A DNA stretch of 47,081 bases from a virus: the IMG/VR virus record IMGVR_UViG_3300044716_000390, positions 1 to 47,081 of that record; one strand, given 5' to 3'. Shown here one piece after another: positions 29,081 to 37,304 of the stretch (position 1 is the stretch's first letter; each line of letters opens with the position of its first letter). Under the pieces are notes generated by a model, which worked only from the letters and a program-made list of their open reading frames with translations, was not told the origin of the DNA and made no database searches. The position numbers and the translations under genes are program-made.

Positions 29081-29739
29081 ACTATCAAAAGCTAATCCAA
29101 AAAAACATGATCCCTCCGGGGAAGTTCACATTCGTTGTTCCAGAAAATGGATACAGGATTTCCCATGTGATGTCTCTTGATGAACTTTTTGATAGGGTTT
29201 ATAAACATTACAGGGACAATAAAATTCCATTGCCCTCCGATTGGAAGGACAGAGTTGAAGACCAGCTTTGCAGGAGGCTCCCTTCCAGATGGTGCAATTA
29301 TTCCAATGGCGACGAGGGACAGGGATTTGTACCAAACCTATCTGGAGAAAAAATACTAAAGGGAATTCAGTCTTTGGCGGCAATGGCAATGTCTGTTGCG
29401 AAAGGGGAGGAAGTATTTGTTTCCCAAGACGAGGCAAATAAAAGGGCAGAAATATGCACTCGCTGTTATTACAATATGACATCTAACTTTTGCTCTGGAT
29501 GCGCTGTTGGTCAAGCCATCACTAGCACAGTAGCGAAGGTTAAGGGTGGAAGAACAACCCCGCTTGATGGACTTTTGCAGAGTTGCGGCATATGCGGGTG
29601 CAAGAATGAAGCCATTGTTCATGTCAACCGAAATATATTGCTAACTGGAGAAAAAAATGAGACAACTAACGCTAGGCCCGACTGGTGTTGGGTTAAAAAC
29701 CCTGACACTACGAAAGCAGATTCACTATTAAAGATATGA
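29077..29739 (+). CDS. Cys-rich zinc-ribbon-like protein (220 aa)
   Basis: 220 residues. The C-terminal half has several Cys pairs: ICTRCYYN, FCSGCAVG, SCGICGCKN and WCWVK (about residues 125-205), arranged as one or two zinc ribbons. The N-terminal part (PPGKFTFVVPENGYRISHVM) is mixed. It overlaps both neighbours (ATGA at each end) and lies just before the portal gene, so a packaging or DNA-binding role is possible but not shown. Confidence 0.55.
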   Translation: MNYQKLIQKNMIPPGKFTFVVPENGYRISHVMSLDELFDRVYKHYRDNKIPLPSDWKDRVEDQLCRRLPSRWCNYSNGDEGQGFVPNLSGEKILKGIQSLAAMAMSVAKGEEVFVSQDEANKRAEICTRCYYNMTSNFCSGCAVGQAITSTVAKVKGGRTTPLDGLLQSCGICGCKNEAIVHVNRNILLTGEKNETTNARPDWCWVKNPDTTKADSLLKI

Positions 29740-31961
29740 TTCAAAACGCATTGATCGACCCCAATGTTGGGGAAGCCGTACCCAAAACTCGCGTAAAAGA
29801 CGCAAGCTCCGCTAGGTCAATGCTTTATACATTGCTTGAAGACGATCAGGTTGCTTCTTATCGTCGCTCGCAGATTCAAGGAATCATTGATGGCAATCCT
29901 CCATACAACGAACAGCAGTTGAAGGAGATGGGGCAGGGAGACAGGATCAACGTAAATTGGGGACACGCAGGGGCGAAAATTGAAACTGCGGTTATCCCAT
30001 ATTTTGACATTCTTACTTCCGTTCCTCACTACATGACGGTGAAGACCAAGTATGGCAAGGACATGGGCAAGAGGGAGGAATGGAGCCGCATCATCACAGA
30101 GGAGGTGCATACGGCCCTAACCAAGACAAACCCCAGCTTCATTACTCAGCATCAAGTTGCTGTTAAACAACTTACCATTCATGGGCAGGGGTGTCTTTAC
30201 TGGGCAGACGGCACGGATTTTAAGGCAAAGGCAATTGAACCTTGGGCATTGGTTGTTCCAAAGGGGGCTGGGGTAGATCAAGATGCTTGGGAGTTCTGCT
30301 ATATCTTAGATGAGATGTATTGCGAGGAGCTTTATCGCTATATTGAAGACCCTGATGCGGCAGAAAGAGGTGGCTGGAATGTGGATCAATGTCAGGAAGC
30401 CATCATGGATGCGAAGGTTGATGAACAGGATCAACGGCGTCCTTGGGAGTGGTATCAGAGGGAGCTAAAGAACAACGCTCTCTACTACTCATACGCAAAG
30501 TCCAAGGTTGTCAAGGTGGCGCATATGTTTGTTCGTGAGTATGACGGACGCATTTCCCATTATATCTTTGATCGCCTTAACTCTACGGAGTTCCTTTGCG
30601 AAGTTCCAAGCCGCTACAAGAAGTTTTCAAATGCCTTTACGGTATTCCTTAATGGAGTTGGAAATGGATACTATCATGGCGTTCGTGGACTAGGGCAGGC
30701 TCTATACCCTTGGGCAGAGGCGATGAATCGCTTAAACAACCAAACGGTTGAAGGGGCAATTCTGTCTGGAGCCACCATGTTCCAGCCGAATTCCGCTAAA
30801 GACGCAGAGGGGCTAAAGACAATTCAGATTGGGCCTTATCGCATTCTTCCTCCCGGCCTTAATCTTGTGCAGGTCAATACGACCCCCAATCTACAAGCGG
30901 CAATGAGCGTTGCCCAAATGTTCCAAGGGCAAGAGGCAGATCAGACTGGTTCGTATATGCCGTCTATTGCTGGTGGAGGCAGGAAGAAAAGCAACAAGGA
31001 GGTTGAGATTGAAATCGGAGAAAAGAGCCGCCTTACCAATACCCGCGCAGAAATCTATCTTCAGTCCCTAGACCTTCACTACAAGGAGGTTTATCGTCGA
31101 TTAGCTAACCCGAATATCCTAGAAGAAGATCATGGTGGGCCAGAGGCTATTGCATTCCAAGAAGCTTGCGCTAACCGTGGAGTTCCAGTAGCGGCGTTGC
31201 TTGATATTGATTCTGTCAAAGCCACCCGTAGCATCGGGCAAGGATCGTCTGCCGCCCGAATGCAAGCGATGGAACTTATTAGCAGATACCTTCCACAGCT
31301 TCCAGAATCAAACAGGAAGCGTGTTATTAATGCAAACATTGCGGCTATCGCTGGCGAGAATGGAGTTGCTACATTTGGAATTCCAGAACAGACAAAGCCA
31401 GATGGCAACGATATGTCTATCGCTTCGCTTGAGAACAATGCATTCCAGAGTGGAGGGCAAGTCATCGTTGATCCCGACCAGAATCACTTCGTCCACCTTA
31501 CCGTCCACCTACAATTCGCTGGCCAGATTGTTCAAGGCGTTCAAGGGCAACAGGTCGATCCTCGCCAAGCGTCACAGATTATGTCTTCAGAGATTCCCCA
31601 TCTTCTTGTTCACCTTCAGAACATGGAGGGTGATCCTACACGCAAGGAGCAGTTTGATAGCATGAACGAGCAGGTTGGTGAATTGATGAAGATTGCCGAC
31701 CAGATTAACAGCATGGCACAAGCAATGCAGGAGCAAGAGCAGGAAGCCATGATGCAGGAGCAACAGCAACCCCAGCAAACTCCTCAAATGATGGTTGCTA
31801 TGAACAAGATCCAGTTGGATCAAGCAAAGTTCCAGAATGACGCAATGCTAAAACAGCAAAAGGTGCAACAACAGCTTGAGCTTAAAGACAAGCAAGTGGC
31901 TCAAAAATTGATGATTGACAAGGTAAAGCTGGCGAGTAAATACTCAGGAATTGCTCCGTAA
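29736..31961 (+). CDS. Portal protein
   Basis: 741 residues, in the size range of podovirus-type portals (P22: 725). Helical N-terminus, then the wing/clip-like domain with AKIETAVIPYFDILTSVPHY and HQVAVKQLTIHGQGCLYWAD, ANRLN-type stem helix with PWAEAMNRLNNQTVEGAILS, and a Gln-rich C-terminal coiled region (QAMQEQEQEAMMQEQQQ). It precedes scaffold and TerL genes on the same strand. It would form the dodecameric ring at the capsid vertex through which DNA enters and leaves. The assignment rests on length, order and motifs. Confidence 0.75.
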   Translation: MIQNALIDPNVGEAVPKTRVKDASSARSMLYTLLEDDQVASYRRSQIQGIIDGNPPYNEQQLKEMGQGDRINVNWGHAGAKIETAVIPYFDILTSVPHYMTVKTKYGKDMGKREEWSRIITEEVHTALTKTNPSFITQHQVAVKQLTIHGQGCLYWADGTDFKAKAIEPWALVVPKGAGVDQDAWEFCYILDEMYCEELYRYIEDPDAAERGGWNVDQCQEAIMDAKVDEQDQRRPWEWYQRELKNNALYYSYAKSKVVKVAHMFVREYDGRISHYIFDRLNSTEFLCEVPSRYKKFSNAFTVFLNGVGNGYYHGVRGLGQALYPWAEAMNRLNNQTVEGAILSGATMFQPNSAKDAEGLKTIQIGPYRILPPGLNLVQVNTTPNLQAAMSVAQMFQGQEADQTGSYMPSIAGGGRKKSNKEVEIEIGEKSRLTNTRAEIYLQSLDLHYKEVYRRLANPNILEEDHGGPEAIAFQEACANRGVPVAALLDIDSVKATRSIGQGSSAARMQAMELISRYLPQLPESNRKRVINANIAAIAGENGVATFGIPEQTKPDGNDMSIASLENNAFQSGGQVIVDPDQNHFVHLTVHLQFAGQIVQGVQGQQVDPRQASQIMSSEIPHLLVHLQNMEGDPTRKEQFDSMNEQVGELMKIADQINSMAQAMQEQEQEAMMQEQQQPQQTPQMMVAMNKIQLDQAKFQNDAMLKQQKVQQQLELKDKQVAQKLMIDKVKLASKYSGIAP

Positions 31962-31962
31962 T

Positions 31963-32025
31963 ATGGCAGAAAAAAATCAAAGCCGAAGGGCGCACCTCCC
32001 TCATTTGAGTAAAACACCAAAATAA
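31963..32025 (+). CDS. Possible 20-residue peptide after portal gene
   Basis: ATG 31963 is one base after the portal stop and opens 20 codons (MAEKNQSRRAHLPHLSKTPK), basic and polar. It ends 6 bases before the next gene. The gap could also be simple intergenic sequence; no Shine-Dalgarno sequence is present. Confidence 0.25.
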   Translation: MAEKNQSRRAHLPHLSKTPK

Positions 32026-32031
32026 AAACCC

Positions 32032-32256
32032 ATGACCACCACGAATGATGGGGCTAATGACCCCATCAACCCAAGCCACTATAAGGATATTTATCCAGTT
32101 GAGATCATCACTATTACCGAGTGCATGAACTTTAATCGCGGCAACGCAGTAAAGTATATCTCACGGGCTGGATATAAAAACAAAGCGACTGAAATTGAAG
32201 ACTTGACCAAAGCGATTTGGTACTTGCAAAGAGAAGTCCACCGCATATCAAAATGA
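32032..32256 (+). CDS. DUF3310-family protein
   Basis: 74 residues with the family pattern: NPSHYKDIYPVEIITITECM, then NRGNAVKYISRAGYKNKATE, and DLTKAIWYLQREV. DUF3310 proteins are common in phages, function unknown, sometimes annotated as nucleotide kinases without proof. Stop overlaps the next gene (ATGA). Confidence 0.8.
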   Translation: MTTTNDGANDPINPSHYKDIYPVEIITITECMNFNRGNAVKYISRAGYKNKATEIEDLTKAIWYLQREVHRISK

Positions 32257-32453
32257 ACCCTTTTGACAAAGGAAGGCTTGAGGCAACGGAACAAATTGTA
32301 GCATTAATTTACGAAAGATATTTGTACCACAGAACTTTTCACGGAAAAGACTCTGAAATCGCACTTGCCCATAAAAACTTAATCCACTCAATAAGAGACG
32401 CACAGGCTATTGACATGGAGGAAGAAAGCTGGCACCAATCAATCCCCAACTGA
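32253..32453 (+). CDS. Small helical protein (66 aa)
   Basis: 66 residues from ATG 32253 (ATGA overlap). Helical: FDKGRLEATEQIVALIYERY, then EIALAHKNLIHSIRDAQAID. Family not recognised. It lies between DUF3310 and another small conserved gene. Confidence 0.5.
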   Translation: MNPFDKGRLEATEQIVALIYERYLYHRTFHGKDSEIALAHKNLIHSIRDAQAIDMEEESWHQSIPN

Positions 32454-32462
32454 ATTAATGAA

Positions 32463-32741
32463 ATGACATACAATGAATGGAGAAAAGACCCAAAGAATGC
32501 CGCGGCACTTGCTGAATTGCTTAACCAGCCGATCATGCAAGAAGCACTTTCCATTCTGGAGGGTCAGACAATGGCAAAGACAATCGGAAGCGGCCCATCG
32601 CTTTTGCAATCTGCAAACAACTCCCATGTGCTTTTTGGCTGGGATTGCGGCAGGGCTTCTGCTTGGAGCGATCTTGCTAATTTGGCTGTTGCTCAATCCG
32701 ACGATGAACTAAAGCCAATTCAACCAACCTACCAAAACTAA
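32463..32741 (+). CDS. Small conserved phage-type protein (92 aa)
   Basis: 92 residues. EWRKDPKNAAALAELLNQPI, then MQEALSILEG, and SHVLFGWDCGRASAWSDLAN, a short motif often found in small phage proteins next to packaging genes. Function unknown. Ends 17 bases before the scaffold-like gene. Confidence 0.55.
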   Translation: MTYNEWRKDPKNAAALAELLNQPIMQEALSILEGQTMAKTIGSGPSLLQSANNSHVLFGWDCGRASAWSDLANLAVAQSDDELKPIQPTYQN

Positions 32742-32758
32742 TTTTAATTTAACACACC

Positions 32759-33907
32759 ATGAGCGAAACAAACACACAACCAGCAGACCCAATCCTAGCA
32801 ACTACAACGGAAGCCCCTACCGATTCTTGGCAGGAGAACATTTCAAAAAGATTCAAGGCACCAGAGATTCCAAAAGTAAATTACTCTCAGGTGGATCAGA
32901 CTCCAAAGGGGATTGAGGAAGTCCAAGAGATGACATCATCTGAATTTCTAAAACATCTTGATAGCGGAGGCCAGACTGAAGCCCCGAAGGAAGAGATAGT
33001 TGAAGAAAAGAAAAGCCTAGCCGACCTATCGCTTGATGATCTGGACTTGTCCAAGGATGAAGATCCTATCGTTGAGGAGAAGCCCAAGAAGAAATCCAAG
33101 GAGGACAACATTGCGGAACTTCGCAAGAAGGCAGAGGCTTATGAGTTGGAAGTGAAAAGCATTAAGGAGGAACTTGCGGAAGCTAAACGCAAGAGAGAAG
33201 AGATGGAGGAAACTCTGGAGAAATCTGATTTTGAGAAATCTCCTGCATTCATCAAAAACCTAAAAGAACCATACGAACAAGCTGTTCATAATGTTGTTGC
33301 TTATGCACAAGAGATGGCAGAAGACCCAAAGATTGCAGAAAGGGCCTTGTCTCTGAAAGGCAAGGAGCGTATTGATTTCATTGATGAGTCATTCGGAGGA
33401 GGAGCCGCCGCTAGTCAATTCCTTGAGCTTATTAATGAGGTTGATAGAAAGCGTGTTTCGCTTGACCATGCGCTTGAAAATCATCGTCCAACCAAACAGG
33501 CATTTATTCAGAATGAGGAAGCAGAAAGGAGTGCCTTCAACGAAAAGCTATCGAAAACCTTTGATCGCGTTGCCAGCCACCTTTCCAGTCAATCTGATTT
33601 CTTCCGCAAGGGAGATAACGACGAATCGAACAAGCTGATTGAGCAAAGGATTGCCGCCGCAAAAAACATCTTCCTTGGAAATGCAAGTAAGAACGACATG
33701 GCAGTTGCTCCATTTCTTGCTGTAATTGCAAAGGATGCTGTAGAGAAGCTGTCGAAGGTTGAGGCAGAGCTTGCCAAATACAAGACCCGCGCAAAGCAAG
33801 CGGCTAGTATCCAGCCTCGCATTAACCGTTCCTCTTCCGACGAAGAAGTTACTAGCAAGCCAAAGTCTGCGCTTGACAGCATTAGATCACAACTGCGAAA
33901 CTACTAA
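32759..33907 (+). CDS. Putative scaffolding protein
   Basis: 382 residues. Acidic disordered first third, then a long coiled coil (about 120-165, RKKAEAYELEVKSIKEELAE), a helical middle (EQAVHNVVAYAQEMAEDPKI), and a basic, Ser/Arg-rich C-terminus, the part that binds capsid protein in scaffolds. Position between portal and TerL is the classic scaffold place. There is no protease motif. The capsid gene is far away, so the two are not cotranscribed. Confidence 0.65.
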   Translation: MSETNTQPADPILATTTEAPTDSWQENISKRFKAPEIPKVNYSQVDQTPKGIEEVQEMTSSEFLKHLDSGGQTEAPKEEIVEEKKSLADLSLDDLDLSKDEDPIVEEKPKKKSKEDNIAELRKKAEAYELEVKSIKEELAEAKRKREEMEETLEKSDFEKSPAFIKNLKEPYEQAVHNVVAYAQEMAEDPKIAERALSLKGKERIDFIDESFGGGAAASQFLELINEVDRKRVSLDHALENHRPTKQAFIQNEEAERSAFNEKLSKTFDRVASHLSSQSDFFRKGDNDESNKLIEQRIAAAKNIFLGNASKNDMAVAPFLAVIAKDAVEKLSKVEAELAKYKTRAKQAASIQPRINRSSSDEEVTSKPKSALDSIRSQLRNY

Positions 33908-33947
33908 CCCTGCAACGGACGATAGACCCTTAAAGGTGTATCCCCCC

Positions 33948-33983
33948 AAGGGCCGTTGGTGTTAGATGCGCCAGCGGCCCTTT
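33948..33983 (+). promoter_or_regulatory. Strong RNA hairpin just before TerL
   Basis: AAGGGCCG (33948-33955) pairs with CGGCCCTT (33975-33982), and the stem continues inward with wobble pairs (TTGGTG with GCCAG), about 14-15 pairs in all. The downstream arm ends six bases before ATG 33989; there is no Shine-Dalgarno sequence there. Only three T follow, so it is a weak terminator at best; control of TerL translation or partial attenuation is more likely. Confidence 0.6.
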
Positions 33984-33988
33984 CCATA

Positions 33989-35677
33989 ATGAAGCTACAG
34001 ACTTACGGGCTGGATGTCAGCAAGTTCCCTAAAGTAACTCAACTAGAGATTGAGTTGCTGATGGTGGCTAACCATGACCCAAGCAGATTCTCTGGCTTGA
34101 GCCGGGGCCAGCATATCAAGCATTGCATTGGTATGCTATGGCCCGATGTGATGACTAGGTGGAACGACTGGAATGAACTAGCACTATGGGCGTGGACTAA
34201 TCACAACGAGATTGGCGTTACTGGGTGCGCGGCGGCTGGAAAGACATTTACCTTCACCTTGCTGTCGCTGGTGGAATATTTGGCTAAACCTATGGGAACC
34301 CGTGTTGCCCTTACTTCAACCACAGTCCCGTCATTGCGTGGTCGCATTTGGGCAGAGATGATGAAGTTTGTGCGACCAATCTATCCCCTGTTTGGACTGA
34401 ACCTAGTCGATTCACAAACCAAGATCCAGTTTGAGAAGGGAGATGATCGCTCTGCCATTATTGCGCTTGCCGTCGATAGTGGAGCGGTTGAGCAAGCCGT
34501 TGGAAAGTTGCAGGGTGTTCACCTACCTCGCATGGTCATCATGGTTGACGAGGCGGCACAGACAAATCCAGCCGTGTTCTCAGCTAGGGCAAACTTGGAG
34601 GTGGGAACCGATTTCTATCACTTCATCGCTATCGCCAACGCATCATCCATGTTCGATCCTCATGGGCTATTCTGTGAGCCGAAGATGGGATGGGGGAGCA
34701 TACAGGATGACGATGAGTTTTGGGAAACAAAGTCTGGCGTGTGCGTCCGATTCGACGGGCTGAAATCACCGAACATTAAGGCTGGTCGCACAATCTACCC
34801 ATATTTGTTTGGGCAAGACAACGTGGATACAATCCGCAAAAACTTTGGCGAAGGAAGTCTAGAGTGGAATAGCTATTGCAGGGGTATGTGGAGCAAGGGA
34901 GGGGCGAGGAACACGCTTCTGGACGCTCCTACGATTGCAGAGGGGAAGGCTAGGGACAAGGTTCTGTGGGCTGGTGGTGGCATCACTACAATTGCCGCTC
35001 TTGACCCCGCATTCACAACGGATGGCGACGATTGTATCTTTCGTGTTGGAAAGATGGGCAAATCAGACGATGGGCAAATCATGCTACTGGCCGATGAGAC
35101 GATCAGATTAAATTTGATGGAGGATGCAAACTATCCCTTGTTTTATCAAGTGGCAGACCAAACGATTGAATTGCTGAAAAAGTATAACGTGAGTCCAGAG
35201 AACTTTGCGCTTGATGCTACTGGTGGTGGCGCGGGAATAGCCGATATCATTTCACAACGATGGAAGAATGGATTCCATCGAATCAGTTTCGGAGGGGCCG
35301 CAACCGAAGCACCTATTTCCGTGGAGGACACAAGACCAGCCAAACAAGTCTATGCCAATCGCGTGAGTCAGCTATGGGGGCAGATCAAAGTTGTTGTCAT
35401 GGCGGGTCGCATGAGGGGGCTGGACGACCAAACGGCAAGAGAGCTATGCGCTCGCATCTATTCTCTCAAGAACGAGAAGATGGTACTTGAAAGCAAGCGG
35501 GAATTGAAGAAGCGCACCAAGGGAAACTCCCCTGACAGAGCCGATGCGCTTGCATTGCTGGTGGAGGTTTTCGTCAATCAGAACGGGCTTGGAAACGCCA
35601 CGGCAACCGATGGAATCAATGATGAAGATTGGCAAAAATTTGTTCTTGACCACGAAATCACCCCCTCGTATAGCTAG
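33989..35677 (+). CDS. terL: Terminase large subunit
   Basis: 562 residues from ATG 33989 (TTG 33956 is possible but lies in the hairpin). ATPase domain: Walker A GCAAAGKT at 79-86 and Walker B MVIMVDEA at about 181-188. Nuclease domain: ALDPAFTTDGDD at about 337, DATGGGAGIADII in the middle, and PDRADALALLVEVF at about 515, giving the three acidic clusters of the RNase H-like fold. It cuts concatemers and drives DNA into the portal. It follows the scaffold gene; TerS may be the gene at 43682. Confidence 0.85.
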   Translation: MKLQTYGLDVSKFPKVTQLEIELLMVANHDPSRFSGLSRGQHIKHCIGMLWPDVMTRWNDWNELALWAWTNHNEIGVTGCAAAGKTFTFTLLSLVEYLAKPMGTRVALTSTTVPSLRGRIWAEMMKFVRPIYPLFGLNLVDSQTKIQFEKGDDRSAIIALAVDSGAVEQAVGKLQGVHLPRMVIMVDEAAQTNPAVFSARANLEVGTDFYHFIAIANASSMFDPHGLFCEPKMGWGSIQDDDEFWETKSGVCVRFDGLKSPNIKAGRTIYPYLFGQDNVDTIRKNFGEGSLEWNSYCRGMWSKGGARNTLLDAPTIAEGKARDKVLWAGGGITTIAALDPAFTTDGDDCIFRVGKMGKSDDGQIMLLADETIRLNLMEDANYPLFYQVADQTIELLKKYNVSPENFALDATGGGAGIADIISQRWKNGFHRISFGGAATEAPISVEDTRPAKQVYANRVSQLWGQIKVVVMAGRMRGLDDQTARELCARIYSLKNEKMVLESKRELKKRTKGNSPDRADALALLVEVFVNQNGLGNATATDGINDEDWQKFVLDHEITPSYS

Positions 35678-35718
35678 GGGCGAACCAGAGGACTCACCAT
35701 CCTCGCAACAGAAAAACA

Positions 35719-35913
35719 ATGAAACCATACAAGGTCAGCTACGACTGCCCCGAATGCGAGGCATCGCTTGAGGTAAAGGTATTCCCTTATGCGCCAGCAA
35801 AGACTTCGTTTTCTTACGAAGACAATGAGCCGTCAGATGGTGGCTATTGCGAGCCAGAGGAATGCAAGTGCGGATGCTCTATTGATTACGAGTGTGTTCA
35901 AGAACACGAATAA
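35719..35913 (+). CDS. Small zinc-ribbon-like protein (64 aa)
   Basis: 64 residues. CPEC near the start and CEPEECKCGC near the end make a four-Cys arrangement typical of a small zinc ribbon, with an acidic linker. Phage proteins of this kind often bind nucleic acid or a host enzyme; the role here is unknown. It follows TerL by 41 bases and precedes the nuclease gene by 5. Confidence 0.55.
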   Translation: MKPYKVSYDCPECEASLEVKVFPYAPAKTSFSYEDNEPSDGGYCEPEECKCGCSIDYECVQEHE

Positions 35914-35918
35914 AAATT

Positions 35919-36713
35919 ATGGAAAAAGTAAAACTAGAGCGTAACGCTCCCCACCAAAAATACCATCTATCTGATGGAACCCAAGTGCCGGGAGGTAGCA
36001 CTATATGCAAAATTGGAGATGATGCCGGGGCATTGCTATATTGGGCATGGAACCTTGGCAGGGAGGGAAAGGACTATCGCAAGGAGCGAGACAAAGCCGC
36101 TGACATTGGAACTATCGCACATTTCCTCATCGAATGCTTCTTGAATAACCAAGTGGCCGATCTTTCCGATTACGAGCAGGAAGACATTGACAAGGCTCTT
36201 ATGTGCTACAACAAGTTCGTCGATTGGTGGGATGGGCAGGAGCTTGAGAAAGTTGCCACGGAGATCCAGTTGGTGAACGAAGAGCATCGTTATGGAGGAA
36301 CGATTGATTTGATAGCTCGTACTCAAAAAGGAGAACACATCCTTCTAGACTTCAAGACATCAAAGAAGATTAGCGAATCATACTGGCGGCAATGTGCTGG
36401 ATACGCACAGCTATGGAATTGCAATCAACCAAAGGTTGCAAAAACCATAGACGGAAAAGAATGTAGGCATATTAAAATTGGGACATATCAGGTGATTCCA
36501 GATGGCGTTAAAATTGATGTGATGGAATCAGAAAACCAAATAACCAACCACGCGATTGTTCGCATAGGCAAGCAGGATGAGGGCGACTTTGAGGTTGTCT
36601 GGAGAAATGATCTTTCAAGGGAGTGGTATGTGTTCCAGAAGCAGGTTGATCTTTACTGGGCCATGCAAGCCGCCAAGCCTGAGCCAAAGCCAAGGGGGAG
36701 GAAGAAGAAATGA
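35919..36713 (+). CDS. RecB/Cas4-like PD-(D/E)XK nuclease
   Basis: 264 residues from ATG 35919. Motifs in order: ADIGTIAHFLIECFL (about 62-76), YGGTIDLIARTQKGEHILLD (D of TIDLI, then D of LLDFKTSK with K, about 125-150), and YWRQCAGYAQLWN (about 157-169, Q-x3-Y helix). This is the order of RecB-type exonucleases, which resect ends for annealing proteins such as Erf. It may also act with packaging. Lys-rich tail. Overlaps the next gene by ATGA. Confidence 0.75.
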   Translation: MEKVKLERNAPHQKYHLSDGTQVPGGSTICKIGDDAGALLYWAWNLGREGKDYRKERDKAADIGTIAHFLIECFLNNQVADLSDYEQEDIDKALMCYNKFVDWWDGQELEKVATEIQLVNEEHRYGGTIDLIARTQKGEHILLDFKTSKKISESYWRQCAGYAQLWNCNQPKVAKTIDGKECRHIKIGTYQVIPDGVKIDVMESENQITNHAIVRIGKQDEGDFEVVWRNDLSREWYVFQKQVDLYWAMQAAKPEPKPRGRKKK

Positions 36714-36922
36714 AAAATATCACAATCACCATAAAGCCTTATTACGATCAATGCTCCGATGGTTGTTGCACAGAATTTGGCGAAACCATCTTGGTTGACG
36801 GAGTGATGGCGGCATCTGGCCCGTGCGAGCATAACAGGCTTATTGATTTGCTGAAGCACCTTGGATTTTCAGCAACAATTATCGGGAAAGACGAAGACGG
36901 AGAGGACGCATGGGAACTATAG
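36710..36922 (+). CDS. Small Cys-containing protein (70 aa)
   Basis: 70 residues, ATGA overlap with the nuclease. CSDGCCTEF near the start, GPCEHNRLIDLLKHLGF in the middle, acidic C-terminus ending in WEL. A possible metal-binding or nuclease partner; not recognised. The next gene starts inside its last codons at ATGGGAACTAT. Confidence 0.5.
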   Translation: MKNITITIKPYYDQCSDGCCTEFGETILVDGVMAASGPCEHNRLIDLLKHLGFSATIIGKDEDGEDAWEL

Positions 36923-37110
36923 AAACTAAAAGCATCCAAGTAAAAATTGATGATGCATTGCGCGAAATTAAAGAATTCAACGATAAGGCAAGGTTTGATT
37001 CCTTGCTTATATCTTCTGGTTCAAGTCTTGTTGTTACGCTTACAAGGAACGATAACTCTGCTTGCATCAAGGCAGAAATTGTAAAGAAAGTTGAATCATG
37101 GGAACTATGA
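36910..37110 (+). CDS. Small protein (66 aa)
   Basis: 66 residues: MGTIETKSIQVKIDDALREI, then LVVTLTRNDNSACIKAEIVK, ending ESWEL. Beta/alpha mixture, unrecognised. Overlaps the previous gene by 13 bases. Its last codons carry the same ATGGGAACTAT that begins it. Confidence 0.5.
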   Translation: MGTIETKSIQVKIDDALREIKEFNDKARFDSLLISSGSSLVVTLTRNDNSACIKAEIVKKVESWEL

Positions 37111-37304
37111 CCACTCCATACACAGAAAAGAACTTCAACGCCATGCTTGACAAGCTTTCCGAAGTGATGGCACAACGCAATGCGGCAATGATCCTAGCCA
37201 AAGCCGCAGTTGACGGGGCAGATAGAATGGAGATGCAGGAAGCCTACGAACTACTCAAAACAGAAATCAGCAAAAAAAATGACAACAACACCAGCCAGCC
37301 TTGA
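37107..37304 (+). CDS. Small helical protein (65 aa)
   Basis: 65 residues from ATG 37107 (ATGA overlap); an in-frame ATG at 37098 would make it MGTMTT. Helix: NFNAMLDKLSEVMAQRNAAM, then EMQEAYELLKTEISKKND. The end overlaps the helicase start by 26 bases. Unknown function. Confidence 0.5.
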   Translation: MTTPYTEKNFNAMLDKLSEVMAQRNAAMILAKAAVDGADRMEMQEAYELLKTEISKKNDNNTSQP

